Shown here in pieces: positions 42,939 through 53,788 of a stretch of 64,000 bases of DNA. This DNA is from Mucidula mucida. Lineage: Eukaryota > Basidiomycota > Agaricomycetes > Agaricales > Physalacriaceae. The first letter of the stretch is position 1. Every line of letters begins with the position of its first letter. The DNA lies in contig JADNYV010000107.1 of NCBI GenBank assembly GCA_015501055.1, forward strand, positions 1 to 64,000, written 5' to 3'. The position numbers and the translations under genes were made by a program. The notes under the pieces are model-generated. The model saw only the letters and a program-made list of their open reading frames with translations, was not told where the DNA came from and did not search any database.

Positions 42939-45528
42939 TCCTGGATCAACAGCAAGGGATATCGGGTTTTGATTGTCATGTCGTTCAATTTCTGATAGAG
43001 AGCACCACAAGTACTTACTCGAGTTGACTCGGCACTCGCCGGGCGAGTACTTGTGACCCTAAACTAGTGTTCATCACTCGTCATGTGACTCAAGTCTTAG
43101 TGACTTGAGTTCGAACGAGTCGAGTCACACGAGTTCAGCGAGTACTGGAGTACAAGCGAGTACTCGCAAATCAACTCGCGAGTACTCGCCGAATCTTACA
43201 ATACATAGTAAAAAATCATAAAACAATTGATATTTCTAGATATAAGGCATATGAGAAGGCATAATGTAGGTAGACATGTCAGCGGATTGCATAGAAGAAC
43301 ATAAGTAGACGAATGGGCGAGTACTCGCCGCGAGTCGGGATGTTCTGAAACCTGTGTGCGAGACTCTTGGCAGACTCGAGTTTCTTAGGCTCGCGAGTCG
43401 GGTGGAATCCAATCACCGAGATGCCTGAGGCGAGCTGAATCACAAGTTACTCGCGGATTCGTCCGACTCATGGTGATCTTTAATTTCTGATAATCTTGTA
43501 CAGGCCGAAGACTTCTGTCCTTCTTTTTGACAAAGAAGAATGGTGATGTCACTGGTAAAATTGATGGCCGTATACGTCCCGTCCATATGTTTTCTTCCAG
43601 GAACTTATCTAACGCCTTCTGCTCAGATGGGCTAAGGGGATACACCTTGCAGTCAACCGGTTTGGAACCAGGCATAAGTTCTATTGCGTGATCCCAGGGT
43701 CTTTGCTCCGGTAACTTGTCAAAGTCCGCCTTCCTAAATACATCGGAAAATTCCTCGATATAAGGTGCAGCAGCAGATGAAGGCTGTTGTGATCTCAGCT
43801 TTTCGCCGCTTTTGCGATAGTTATCCCAGTCCATCCAAAACAACCACTCTCCCTCTTCCAGCTTCTCTTCTACATCTTCTCCTTCATCTTCTGGTGACTC
43901 ATACTTGGGTAGATAGCTACAACAATCTGGGCATTGATTCAAAGTCAACGTGGATTTGGTCCAGTTGATTGTGGGATTGTGATATCGTAATCAGTTTAAC
44001 CCCAAAAAGATACTTGTTTTGCCAAGGTTGGTAACAGCCAACTTGATCTTTTCAGCGTGATCACCAATCATCATCCGGACCTCCATAAAACCTTCAATTG
44101 CTCCTCCCTCATTTAGGGTTCCATCCGCATTATAGACAGGAAGCTTGACCGGTAACTCCTTAATTGAGAGTCCGTTCCTTTCAACGAATTCTTTATTGAC
44201 GCAAGAACCCGTTGCTCCACTGTCAAGAAGGGCACTCGTTTCCCATTCAGAGCCTGTGTGCACGCTCTTTATAGTTACTCAAAGTTTCATGTCCTGTCCC
44301 TTTGTTCCTCAGATGTACTTCCTTGACTTCTTTAGCTCTGTCACAACTTCCACTGCAGCTTCCTTTGTCAGCGCTCTGATCACCATCACCTTCTCTTCCG
44401 TTGCTTCTCTCTCTATCCGCTCCGGCACTCTCGACACTTCGTCCTCTCTTAGCCTTTGTGCAACCCACTCAGGCATGTTTGGCTCATATCTTTCTTTTGC
44501 AGGTTTTGGTGATGAAGTTGTCAATGATATTTTAGATGTCTTAGTACCAGTACTATAAATAGATTCTTCATCTAACAATTCTTCCCTTGGTGACTGCTCC
44601 GGCAGGACTGCGTCTACTGCGGGAGCGTTGCAAAACCCAACTCTTCGGCCAACTTCTTCTTCTCCTTGTCATTCATTTCGGTCCATAGACCCCAAATCTG
44701 CTGGGGTTGACCCTTCTTTGGACAGAACCTGCTGACATGGCCGTGTTTACCACAGCTAAAGCAAAGTCCTCTTTGACGTGCATTGTTGATGTCCATCGGC
44801 CTGCCGGCTCCTCCATAGGTAACACTGGTGGCATCTTGTCATGTGATCGGCAGCATGGGTGGGTTCGTAGGATTGGCTCTCAATGTAGCTGCCTACGGAG
44901 CCTGGGGCCGGGACTGCATTCTGGGCCTCTTGCTCGCCATCTGCCTTCTCCACAACTGATCAATCTGAATGATCTGTTTCTTCCATTCTCCATAGTCTTC
45001 CGGCAACCCGTCTTGGCTGCCATAGATCTGGTCAATGATCTTCTCGTTGACGTTGGTCTCAAGAAGATGCACAATGTATGTGTCATCTTTTGAATATCCT
45101 GCCTAAGTGATCAGGATCTCAAACTTCTGAAAAAAGTCTTTGGCGGTATCTTGCCCCTGGTGCAACCACTCAATCTGGTCTTGCACGTCTTGCACGAGGT
45201 TGGAATCAACAAATTGCTCCTTCAGATGTTCCTTGAACTGTGCCCAGGAAACTCTCTATTCCTCTCATAATTCACTGAAGTTCTGGTCTGTATAGTTCTG
45301 GACCCATGCATTGATGTGATCTTCTTGGATGTAGGAGAGAACAACATTGATCCTTTCGGAGTCAGATGCAATATTGTTCTTTTTATCACGGATGTATGTG
45401 AACGTTGATTGCCACCAGCTCTTGTACTTGGTCTTGTCCCCACCATAGTTGTAAGGCTTATTGACAAGGGATTGGCCTTTGGGTTTGGCATTGGCGTGAT
45501 GACCGGACTTAGGTGCTTTGTTGGACAT
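42939..45528 (-). pseudogene. Truncated gag-protease-RT unit of the outer composite
   Basis: gag begins at 45528 (SNKAPKSGHHANAKPKGQS) and belongs to a more diverged subfamily than the other gag copies. It is broken after NYTDQNFSEL. The zinc knuckle region (44614-44796), protease (LLDSGATGSC, 43991-44263) and the start of RT (43480-43950) follow in shifted frames. RT continues after a 485-bp DNA transposon and ends at NDMTIKTRYPLLLIQ, before any catalytic aspartate. It therefore never encoded RT, RNase H or integrase after the composite was formed. Confidence 0.85.
42997..43481. mobile_element. ACTCG-rich DNA transposon (MITE-like), 485 bp
   Basis: Ends start AGAGAGCACCACAAGTAC and, from the other side, AAAGATCACCATGAGT; in the sister copy the first reads AGAGAGCACCACGAGTAC. 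It is flanked by perfect 10-bp direct repeats AATTTCTGAT (42987-42996 and 43482-43491). The interior repeats GAGTACTCG/CGAGT in both orientations around an AT-rich core with no coding capacity. It interrupts RT between QDYQKL and NDMT. Confidence 0.9.
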
Positions 45529-45757
45529 GGTGAGTCGGGTTGAAGGGATTGGAGAGTGAAAGGGTGAAAATGGAGATATGGGTGATGCAGATTTGGATGA
45601 AATGGGTGAGGGAATAGAGGTTTGGATGAATAGGAGGGAATTGCCTAGATCTGCAAGAGAATACAGGCCTTGGTAGGGTGGGGAATGATGATGTGTATCA
45701 TAAGGTAAGTAAAGTAGGTAGATATCGTAACTGTCTACGCTATTTTACCGACTACTG

Positions 45758-46072
45758 TGTAGGGACGCGAACTGCTCTGAGTGCAGAGAGTAGAAGGACT
45801 CAGATTGGACAGTGCGTTTGTGCGTGAATGGGTTCAATGATTCTGTAGGCTATGACACAAGAGTATAAGTACTGTAGAGAAATGAAGTACACTATGTGCT
45901 ATTATAGCGGGATGTAAAGAGATGAGACAAGTGAGTAAGAAACAAGGAGAACACGACGTGCTACTATAAAGATGTGCTATTATGAAGGTATGTAATCTAA
46001 TCTATTAGTCCAAGCTTATCAGTCCCGACGAGTCCGACCGACTGTGCGCCCAGCGTGAGGCGCAAACCTACA
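45758..46072 (-). repeat. 3' LTR of the 6.9-kb element (315 bp)
   Basis: Starts TGTAGGGACGCG and ends GCGCAAACCTACA on the plus strand. Pairs with 52339-52653. Confidence 0.95.
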
Positions 46073-46150
46073 TCCCATACAAACTTTGCTATCAACCTCC
46101 AGGTTGATCTACTCGATCCGTGATCCGACAAAAAAATTTGTTAGCAATGA

Positions 46151-49100
46151 TCACTGCTTGTCGACAACCATCACGTCGGCGTTGTGTCCATCATCGACGA
46201 TGCCAGCGAGGTCTGCTGGATCCACGAACTCTGTCACTGTGAACTCCTTCGATGACCGCGCGTAGTACGGAATGAGCCAGAAGGCTGCAAACTTCAACCG
46301 GGAAACTGCTCCGTTGAGTTCTGCCAGATAATACGCGCCTCCTTGGCTGCGACGGACGACAACCATAGGACCAAAATACCGCGGGCGAAATTTCCTGTTG
46401 GTGCCTTTCTCAATTTTCTTGTTGAGCACGAGGACTAACGCGCCGGGTTTGAAGTCGTAATCGTGGATGGTATTGGCATAGCGGCGCTCGAAGTCGCCAA
46501 TGGAACGGAAGCGGCTGGCGATGACTCGCTTTTTGAGGTCAGCAATATCCTCGTCCCGTCGTTCGAGCTGACGCGCCCTCATGTAGAGGAGATCCGCGTC
46601 CGACAATTTCCCGTGGATTTCTGGGAAGAGAAAGGTGGCGTAGAGGAGGTCAAATGGTAGAAGAGGTTTAACGCCATGAGTGGCGTAGAATGGGGACATG
46701 CGGGTTCGTTTGAAGGTGGTAATGCGCTCTGCCCAAAATGCTAGGTGCGCTTTCTTCGGCCAGTCCTTTTCCTTGCTCTCACACAACTTCTTTAGCGCGT
46801 CCCGAATTGGTCTGTGTCCAACTTCAACAAGCCCGTTCGCCTGCGAGTTGTAGGCGGATATGTGTATATGCCGGATGCCGTACTTCTTGGCAAGGTAGTC
46901 GACGGCGGCGATGATGGGTGGGCCGTTATCGGTAACGAAGACTTTGGACAGTCCGCCCCAGCGACAGAGGATTTCTTCAAAGATGAACTGTTCAACAGTT
47001 TCACCCGTCTCGGAGCGCAGCATGCAGAACTCGGGCCAGTTTGTGAGCGAGCAACGGCCGGTGATGATGTATTGGAAACCATTCGCCTTGGGAAGGTGCA
47101 TCGTGTCGATATGGCATTTCTGAAAGAGGCCAGCGGGATACGAGATGACTGGGGGTAAGTGCACCTTCTCCGTGGACTCGACTTGACATTGATGGCACGT
47201 CTTCAGATACCAGGCGATGTCTGCATCCATATTTGGCCACCAGAAGCGGTCTGCGATGTGTCAACGAACAGGATAAAACCCGCGACGATGTCCGAGCTGG
47301 TTGTGTGCCATTCGAAGGACGAGCAGACGGCCGGCATATGGGATAACTAGCAGGTGGCAACCATGACGGTCTCGACGGAAGAGAGAGCTGTTGACGACGA
47401 AGTAGGGACGTGCGCGCTGCTGAAGTGCGTGGATATGGTCGGTGGTGATGGAAGATGGAATTTTGAGGTGAGTCAGGTAGTACTTGACCTCGTCGAGATG
47501 CTGATCGCGCTGTTTAGTGTCCTCTGTCTGTGGAGGCCCGTCATTGGCAGTACTTGCTGTCGCCATGAATGAAGATGCGACCGGTGAGTTGTTCGACATG
47601 AGTGTCCCCACAATGGCCGTACCAACCGTTTCTTGCTACAGAAAAGACACGACCCAAACCGTCGCGCCGAGGACTTCATCATCGATCCAATCTTCCGCCT
47701 CGTCATCAGGAATATCCCCAGGATCATCGGTAGCCTCGCGTCTCGAGAGACCATCCGGTCCTTTGAAACGGTTGGCGGGCACATGAACGATGTCGAAATT
47801 GAAGAGTAGAATGGCGGAAATCCAGCGGTTCACGGACGCATTGGGGTGGACATCGGGATTGTTGAGCATACCCCGTACGTATTTGGCATCCATTTCAACA
47901 GAGAAGTGCTGAAGTCCGACCAGGTACATTCGCATAGCATGGAGAGCGCGCCATAGGCCGCGAAGCTTGAGCTTGGCCTGCGAGTAGCGCAGCTCGACAT
48001 CTGACCAAGCGATGGAGCCAAAGCGGGCTATACGACGACGGGAATCTTCGCCGTCTTGCTGGAGGAGGTAGCCGCAGGCAATGTGGGAAGTGTCGACTGA
48101 GAGGATGACAAGTCGGCCGCACTTGTAGTCGATGGGACGGATGGCGGGACAGGTGGCAATGGCTTCTTTGAGAATGTCCATGGCAGATTGCTGGGTGAGT
48201 CCCCAGCAGAAGATGGCTTCCTTTGTCGTCAGGATAACCAATGGCTTTGCTAACTCAGCAAAACCTTTGATCCAGATTCATACGGTTCCTGCAAGACCAA
48301 GAAATCCACGGACGCCTTTCACATTGCGACAAGGCGGCCAGGAACAAATTTTGTTGACCGCGAGCGACTCCGGAAGTCGGCCATCGAAGTCGCAGAACTG
48401 TCCAAGGACAATGACATTGGGAACGCCTACTTAGAGCTTCTTCGCGGATACTGTCGCACCAGCGTGCTTGAGTCGATGGAGGATATGGTGCACGTCGAGT
48501 AAGTGCACCCATACAAACTTTCGTACTTGGTCGTTCTCAGGATGTGTCTCGTAGGTACCATCAGGTTGTCGATAGTATGTGCGAGGACCGAGCACGTTGA
48601 TGTTGTCTATGAAGTTGGGTGCAATTTCTGTCTCGTGTTGGAGGATGAAGGAGATATTATTATGGAAGATGTTGACCGACAGTGTCCACCCTTGCGGAAG
48701 CGTCGTGAGACGCATTGGGCCAAGGTGTGTGTCGATGGTGGTGGGATCGCGTGAGCTGACGGCGAGAAGAGATTGGTTGTAGCCGGAGAGGAGATCGAGT
48801 TGGGTATAGATGGTGCATCCCGCGGCATGCTCGCAGTACTGGTCAGGAAGTGGAGGCTGGCCTGTTGTGCGGATGGTATGTCGGTTCATGTCGTCAGGAT
48901 TCACGACAATTCTGATTTTCCCATCTTTCTTAGCGACACAAAACCACTGCGTGCGGTATGAACTGTCCGAAGGCTCCCACAGTCCGAGTCGAACCTTCTC
49001 TTTGACCTGGCGATGGACTTCTTTGCGAATGCCGGGTGGAATAGGAAAGGATTTACGCGCCCAAGGTTTGTGTTTGATGAGCGGAATAATTGCGGGACTG

Positions 49101-51772
49101 ATGTAGTCGCTTCGTATAGTACCGCGCTCTTCAGCCGTAAACGCGATGGCATCGGAATTAAGCATAAGGACAGTGATGGCAAGTTTGCGTTCTTTGGGTG
49201 TCAGGAAGGTATTGTTGAGGATGCCGAGTGATTTGAGTCGCTCCTGCGTGAGCCGCGGCGTTGGAACGAAGTCGAGAGGGATGGGTGAGAGGGGAGAAAG
49301 AGTGGCAAGAGGGTTTTCTGGAAATCATCGTTTGATTTTTGCATCTTCTGGTAGTATCGCGGGTACCGGTCGAGCTTTCTTGTCAACACTTTTGTAGAGC
49401 AGACAATGTTGATTCTTGTCGAAATAAAAGGTCGATGCAAATAAGGCTTGTGCCAGCGGGAACGTGACATTGGGTGTGACTGCTGAATGCGGGTTGATGT
49501 GACGATCCGCCTCTTTCCATGCTGCCACCACGTCGGCTGTGCAAGTGACGCCGTAGGCCTGAGCAGCTGGCCGTGCTCTTTCTTCTGTCTCTATGACACG
49601 ACTCTCAGCGGCGTGGACTCCGCTACCCCAAATTTGGATCAGGACACCCGAAGCAGTTTCCACTTGCGGATACGGACAGTGCGCTGCCACGGGCGGCCTA
49701 GAAGGAGGCGATATGGAGCCGAGGGTACCACAAATGCATGAGCAAAGGTAGGCAGGCCATCAACGGTGATTTCAAGAGACTCAGCGCATCGAGGAAGGGC
49801 TTCTTTACTGCCATTGGCAGTTTCTATAAGCATTGTGCGGTGCTGGTTGACATCGACGCCGAGCTCTTTCGCAAGATCTGCGCGGATGACGACAATTTCG
49901 GAGCCTTCATCCAGAAGAGCATGTTCAGACTGCTTTCCAGCAATGCAGACTGGAATAACGCGAAGTGGTGCAGTATACTCAAGTGCTGGTGGTGGAGGTG
50001 GAGATTTCTCGTCGTTGAGGGAGAGGGTATTGCTGGCAGACGTGGACGGGGGAACTCGAGACATATGTTCGTGTGCTACCGCTTCTTGCTGCAGTTCGGG
50101 GCTGATGGCGTATAGGTCGCGTATGGGAATGGTAATGGAGGAGTCAAGGATATTCTGATACACGCGCGGGACAGCAGACGCGTTGTGGAGTTGGGATTGG
50201 TATCGAAAGGCAGGATGTCGCGTATCGTTGGTGCATTTTTTGTTGTCATCGTTCGTACTCTGCTCATTCCGTTTCGTAGTCGTGCGTTCTGTAAACAGTG
50301 GCGTCTGCTGAGCGTCTGCTGGCGTGTTCATTGCGTCTGGTGGGGTAATTCTCTTCGTCGTCTCTGGTGGCACCTCCTCTGACTCTCCTTCTATGCGCAG
50401 GAAGCTCCACCAAGTCTCTTCTTTGTCGTCCTCTTCCTCTCAACAACCGACTTATCTTCTTCCTTCTTTTCTTCTTCTTCCTCACCACCTCAACTATGGC
50501 TGCTGCCGTCGTACTAGCGTGGCCTTCGTCAAACCCGTGCAATTTAAAAACCTTCTGAGACGTGGAGGCGACGGGGGCAGTAGAAGCGTTGGCGGTGCTG
50601 CGAGAGGACCTCCAAACAGCTCGTCGACAGCACCGCGATAGCCGAGAGGATGGCGACGGATAGGCTTGCCATTGCGGAAGCAGAGACGACCGTTCTGCTG
50701 CATAATCCGCCCAGCCTCAAGATACGCCTTCAAGATTTCGCACGCGGACATGAAGTGAGAAGGATCGAGGCAGAAATAACAGCCCTCCGACTGCGAGGCG
50801 CCATGATTGTGTCCGTGGTTGTGTCCATAAGGTGCGGATGCTGTGTTCTGTGGCTGGTATTGCGGATTCTTGAACTGATATGTTGTCGTAGAGAAGGCGC
50901 TGCCTTGAGGCGGCGGAGGAGGCGCAGCCTGAGAGGTAAAGAATGGCTGGAGCATGGCCTGAAGAGCATTTGTCTGGGCGAGACTCATCTTCTCGAGGGT
51001 CGCGGCGAGGTCATCCATGTGACTGTTTTGGTCTGCACAGCGCTGGAAGACTTGGGTGCGGGGGAGTCCTCATCGCTGGACTCGGAATCGGATGGCGCGC
51101 TATGCTTGGCGCGACGGGAAGTCTTCTTGGAGCGACGTTTAGGAGGGTGATCATCATTGTTGTCGGATAAGTCGTCGTAGGAGCGCGACTGTAGGACCCA
51201 TTGGCTGGCCGTCATCACTGTCTCCATTGTAGGAGGCGTGTCGTGGTCCCACTTGTGTCGGTAAGACAGATTCTACTCTCTATCTCTCTGCGCGCTGACC
51301 GGTGGATGCCTTTCCAGAACCAACACTGCATCTCCTTCTCTGAAATAACACTTCGCTTTTTCAGCGCCTTCGCAACTGGCGTAAACGCACGATGATATTC
51401 CTCGAGGCAACACTCAGAGTCCAGTGTCCGCTCCTTCCACTTGTGGGCAAGATCTTCGAGGTCCCGCATCGAATACTTGCTCTTCTTCGAGGACTGGTAG
51501 AAGGAGTCCATGAGATCCTTCTTGAAGACGGCCCAGTCACACTTGTCAGCAACCTCGTTATAGCCATCGGACTTCCACAATCGCTTTGCGCTCCATCGGC
51601 ATAGCGAATCGCAGCATGGACTTTGTGTGCGTCGGGAACGGTGTACGTCGAGGCAAGGGCCTCTATCTCAGCGAGGTAGTCATTGAGTTCTTCTGGCTCG
51701 TCAGAGCGGAAGCTGGGTGCATCGTCGGCGTTACGAGATGGAAGAGCACCAAGACCTTTGGGTGTAGACATG
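46151..51772 (-). pseudogene. gag-pol of the 6.9-kb element (defective)
   Basis: gag starts at 51772 (STPKGLGALPSRN), is frameshifted near 51585 and ends in the zinc knuckle CYFCLDPSHFMSAC (about 50770). Protease-like ALLDEGSEIVVIRADLA lies at 49.9 kb. RT (48431-49165) has QLDLLSGYNQ, but its catalytic motif reads FIDNINVLGP where FIDD is expected. RNase H (47636-48241) has VDTSHIACGYLLQQ. Integrase (46151-47230) is open for 359 codons, with CHQC of the zinc finger and D-D-E residues in CHIDTMHLP, VTDNGPP and NGLVEVG. No chromodomain is seen at its end. The coding region is split into at least five frames. Confidence 0.88.
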
Positions 51773-52338
51773 ATGGGGGTCGATGACGGTGAGTGTGAGG
51801 GCGGTGAAGGGGTAGATGGTGATGCTGGACGGGATGGCGACGGTAAGGAAAGTGGAGATGGTGAGCGCGATGAGCAGAACGGGTCTAGGGATGGGGAATG
51901 GGGATGAAAGAGAGCAGTCTCGTTGACTGATTTGAGCGAGGAAAGCTCGAGGCTGGGAGGCGATGATGGCAAGGACTCGTCGTTGCCAAAGAGAGGTGAT
52001 GTATCAAGGAGCGATGGGAGAGTTGGGACAGAGGTGAAAGGGTCTGATGCAGTAAATTCTGCGACGGCAAACTGTAGGCGCCCAAGGCGTCCAGGGAGAT
52101 GGAAAGTGGGGGTGTAGACCTGGCTAGGTGTTGCACTAGTGACACGGGCAGCTCGTAAGATATGGTCTGGGTTGTCGACTTCGGGAGCGAGGGGACTGGC
52201 GGGGTTAGCGCGTGTATTCTGTCGTCGCGCTATATTAGAGCTTCAACGGACAGGGATTCGTGACGGGGGTGGCACGATGGCAGAGAGCACCGACTGCGAG
52301 TTCGGGAGACATAGTTCGAACTTGCGGTGGTCACCAGA

Positions 52339-52653
52339 TGTAGGGACGCGAACTGCTCTGAGTGCAGAGAGTAGAAGGACTCAGATCGGACAGTGCGTTC
52401 GTGCGTGAATGGGTTCAATGATTCTGTAGGCTACAACACAAGAGTATAAGTACTGTAGAGAAATGAAGTACACTATGTGCTATTATAGCGGGATGTGAAG
52501 AGATGAGACAAGTGAGTAAGAAACAAGGAGAACACGACGTGCTACTATAAAGATATGCTATTATGAAGGTATGTAATCTAATCTATTAGTCCAAGCTTAT
52601 CAGTCCCGACGAGTCCGACCGACTGTGCGCCCAGCGTGAGGCGCGAACCTACA
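52339..52653 (-). repeat. 5' LTR of the 6.9-kb element (315 bp)
   Basis: Same sequence as 45758-46072 with 7 transition differences counted by eye. Adjoined on its right by ACTG and then 14 bp of outer leader before the next insertion. Confidence 0.95.
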
Positions 52654-52671
52654 ACTGACTATGTATCTATG

Positions 52672-53201
52672 TGTTATGAATCGCCATATTTTTACATTTT
52701 CACATCTTATCATATCTTATCGGGGGCCTTGTCTTATCAACCAACGGACCGTTTCATCATCTGTTTCGTCACCGATCATACCCCTTTTCATTACCGAAGC
52801 CGTACTCATGTTGGACACACGTCCAACACATGGATGACATCATACATGCCGATACCTCATGGACTCCCTAGTGTATACACACCACCGACACTCGTAGTAC
52901 ACATGGTTGTTTCAGTATTATTACTTACATGCAGTTACCACCCGTATTTAATGGTTTCACGGACTAGTAGCATACAACACTGGGTCAAGGGCGTGGAGCA
53001 TCCCTAGTGGAAACGCGTATGGACAAGGAGTCCCAAACACAGACTTACTAGTATATAAGCAGTAGTGTAGTATCATTGTACTTTAGTTTCGATCTCGTTT
53101 ATACACCTGGCCTAGCCTAGTCTTACGAACGCAAACACTTTCTCTTTTAGCTCTTGCTGTGGTACCTGGTTTAGTCTTGTGGCTATAGTCAGTCGCTAAC
53201 A
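52672..53201 (+). repeat. First LTR of the inner composite (530 bp)
   Basis: TGTTATGAATCGCC...GTCGCTAACA. Contains TATATAAG at 53052-53059, the probable promoter TATA box. The following leader starts GAAGATCAGAACTAC; no standard tRNA primer-binding site was recognised there. Confidence 0.95.
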
Positions 53202-53788
53202 GAAGATCAGAACTACTTTCTACCACCTACCACACATCCCTGATTGTCGATCAGCACTTCGCTGTTTGATCATCGCACATTCCCCCATCCCCATTCCTGT
53301 TTACAGATCAACGGATTCCTAACTCCAGCGCACGTCTGCATACGTGTGTATTGGTCCCAGTAGCGCCGGCTAACAGTTCGAGATAACTGCCTCGGACGCT
53401 GGAAGTAGCCGCTCTCATGAGAACAAACTTTTGGCAGTTGCACTTCAGTGGGCGCTGTTTACGGGTCAACCCCCGTTCCCAGGAAAACTTCGGCTTACCT
53501 CACACCAGAGGGACGTTGGCTGGGCAATTGCGAACTTGTGACGAGCTCTTGGGCTCCGTAGATACGTAGTCAGTAGTTGGTAAAATAGTGTACACAGTTA
53601 CGATACCTACCTACTTTACTTACATTATGATACACACCATTATTCCCCAACCTACCAAGTCCTGGATTCTATCTCAGATCTAGGCAATTCCTCCTTATTC
53701 ATCCAAACCTCTATTCCCTCACCCGTTTCATCCAAATCTGCATCTCCCATATCCCCACTTTCACCCAATCCTTTCACCCCGATTCACC

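Larger units (their letters stand above)
45758..52653 (-). mobile_element. Second Gypsy-type LTR retrotransposon (6.9 kb), inserted in the outer leader
   Basis: Identical-ended 315-bp LTRs (TGTAGG...CCTACA) flank gag, protease, RT, RNase H and integrase in Gypsy order on the minus strand. The 4-bp target duplication ACTG lies at 45754-45757 and 52654-52657, within the leader of the outer composite. Removing the element and one ACTG restores a leader sequence matching 42027-42050. By eye the two LTRs differ at 7 positions, all transitions, so the insertion is not very recent. Confidence 0.93.

Noticed and set aside
53202..53230. tRNA primer-binding site next to the LTR
   Set aside because: The sequence after the LTR does not match the 3' end of any tRNA I can recall with confidence. 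Self-priming, as in some chromodomain elements, is possible but unproven.
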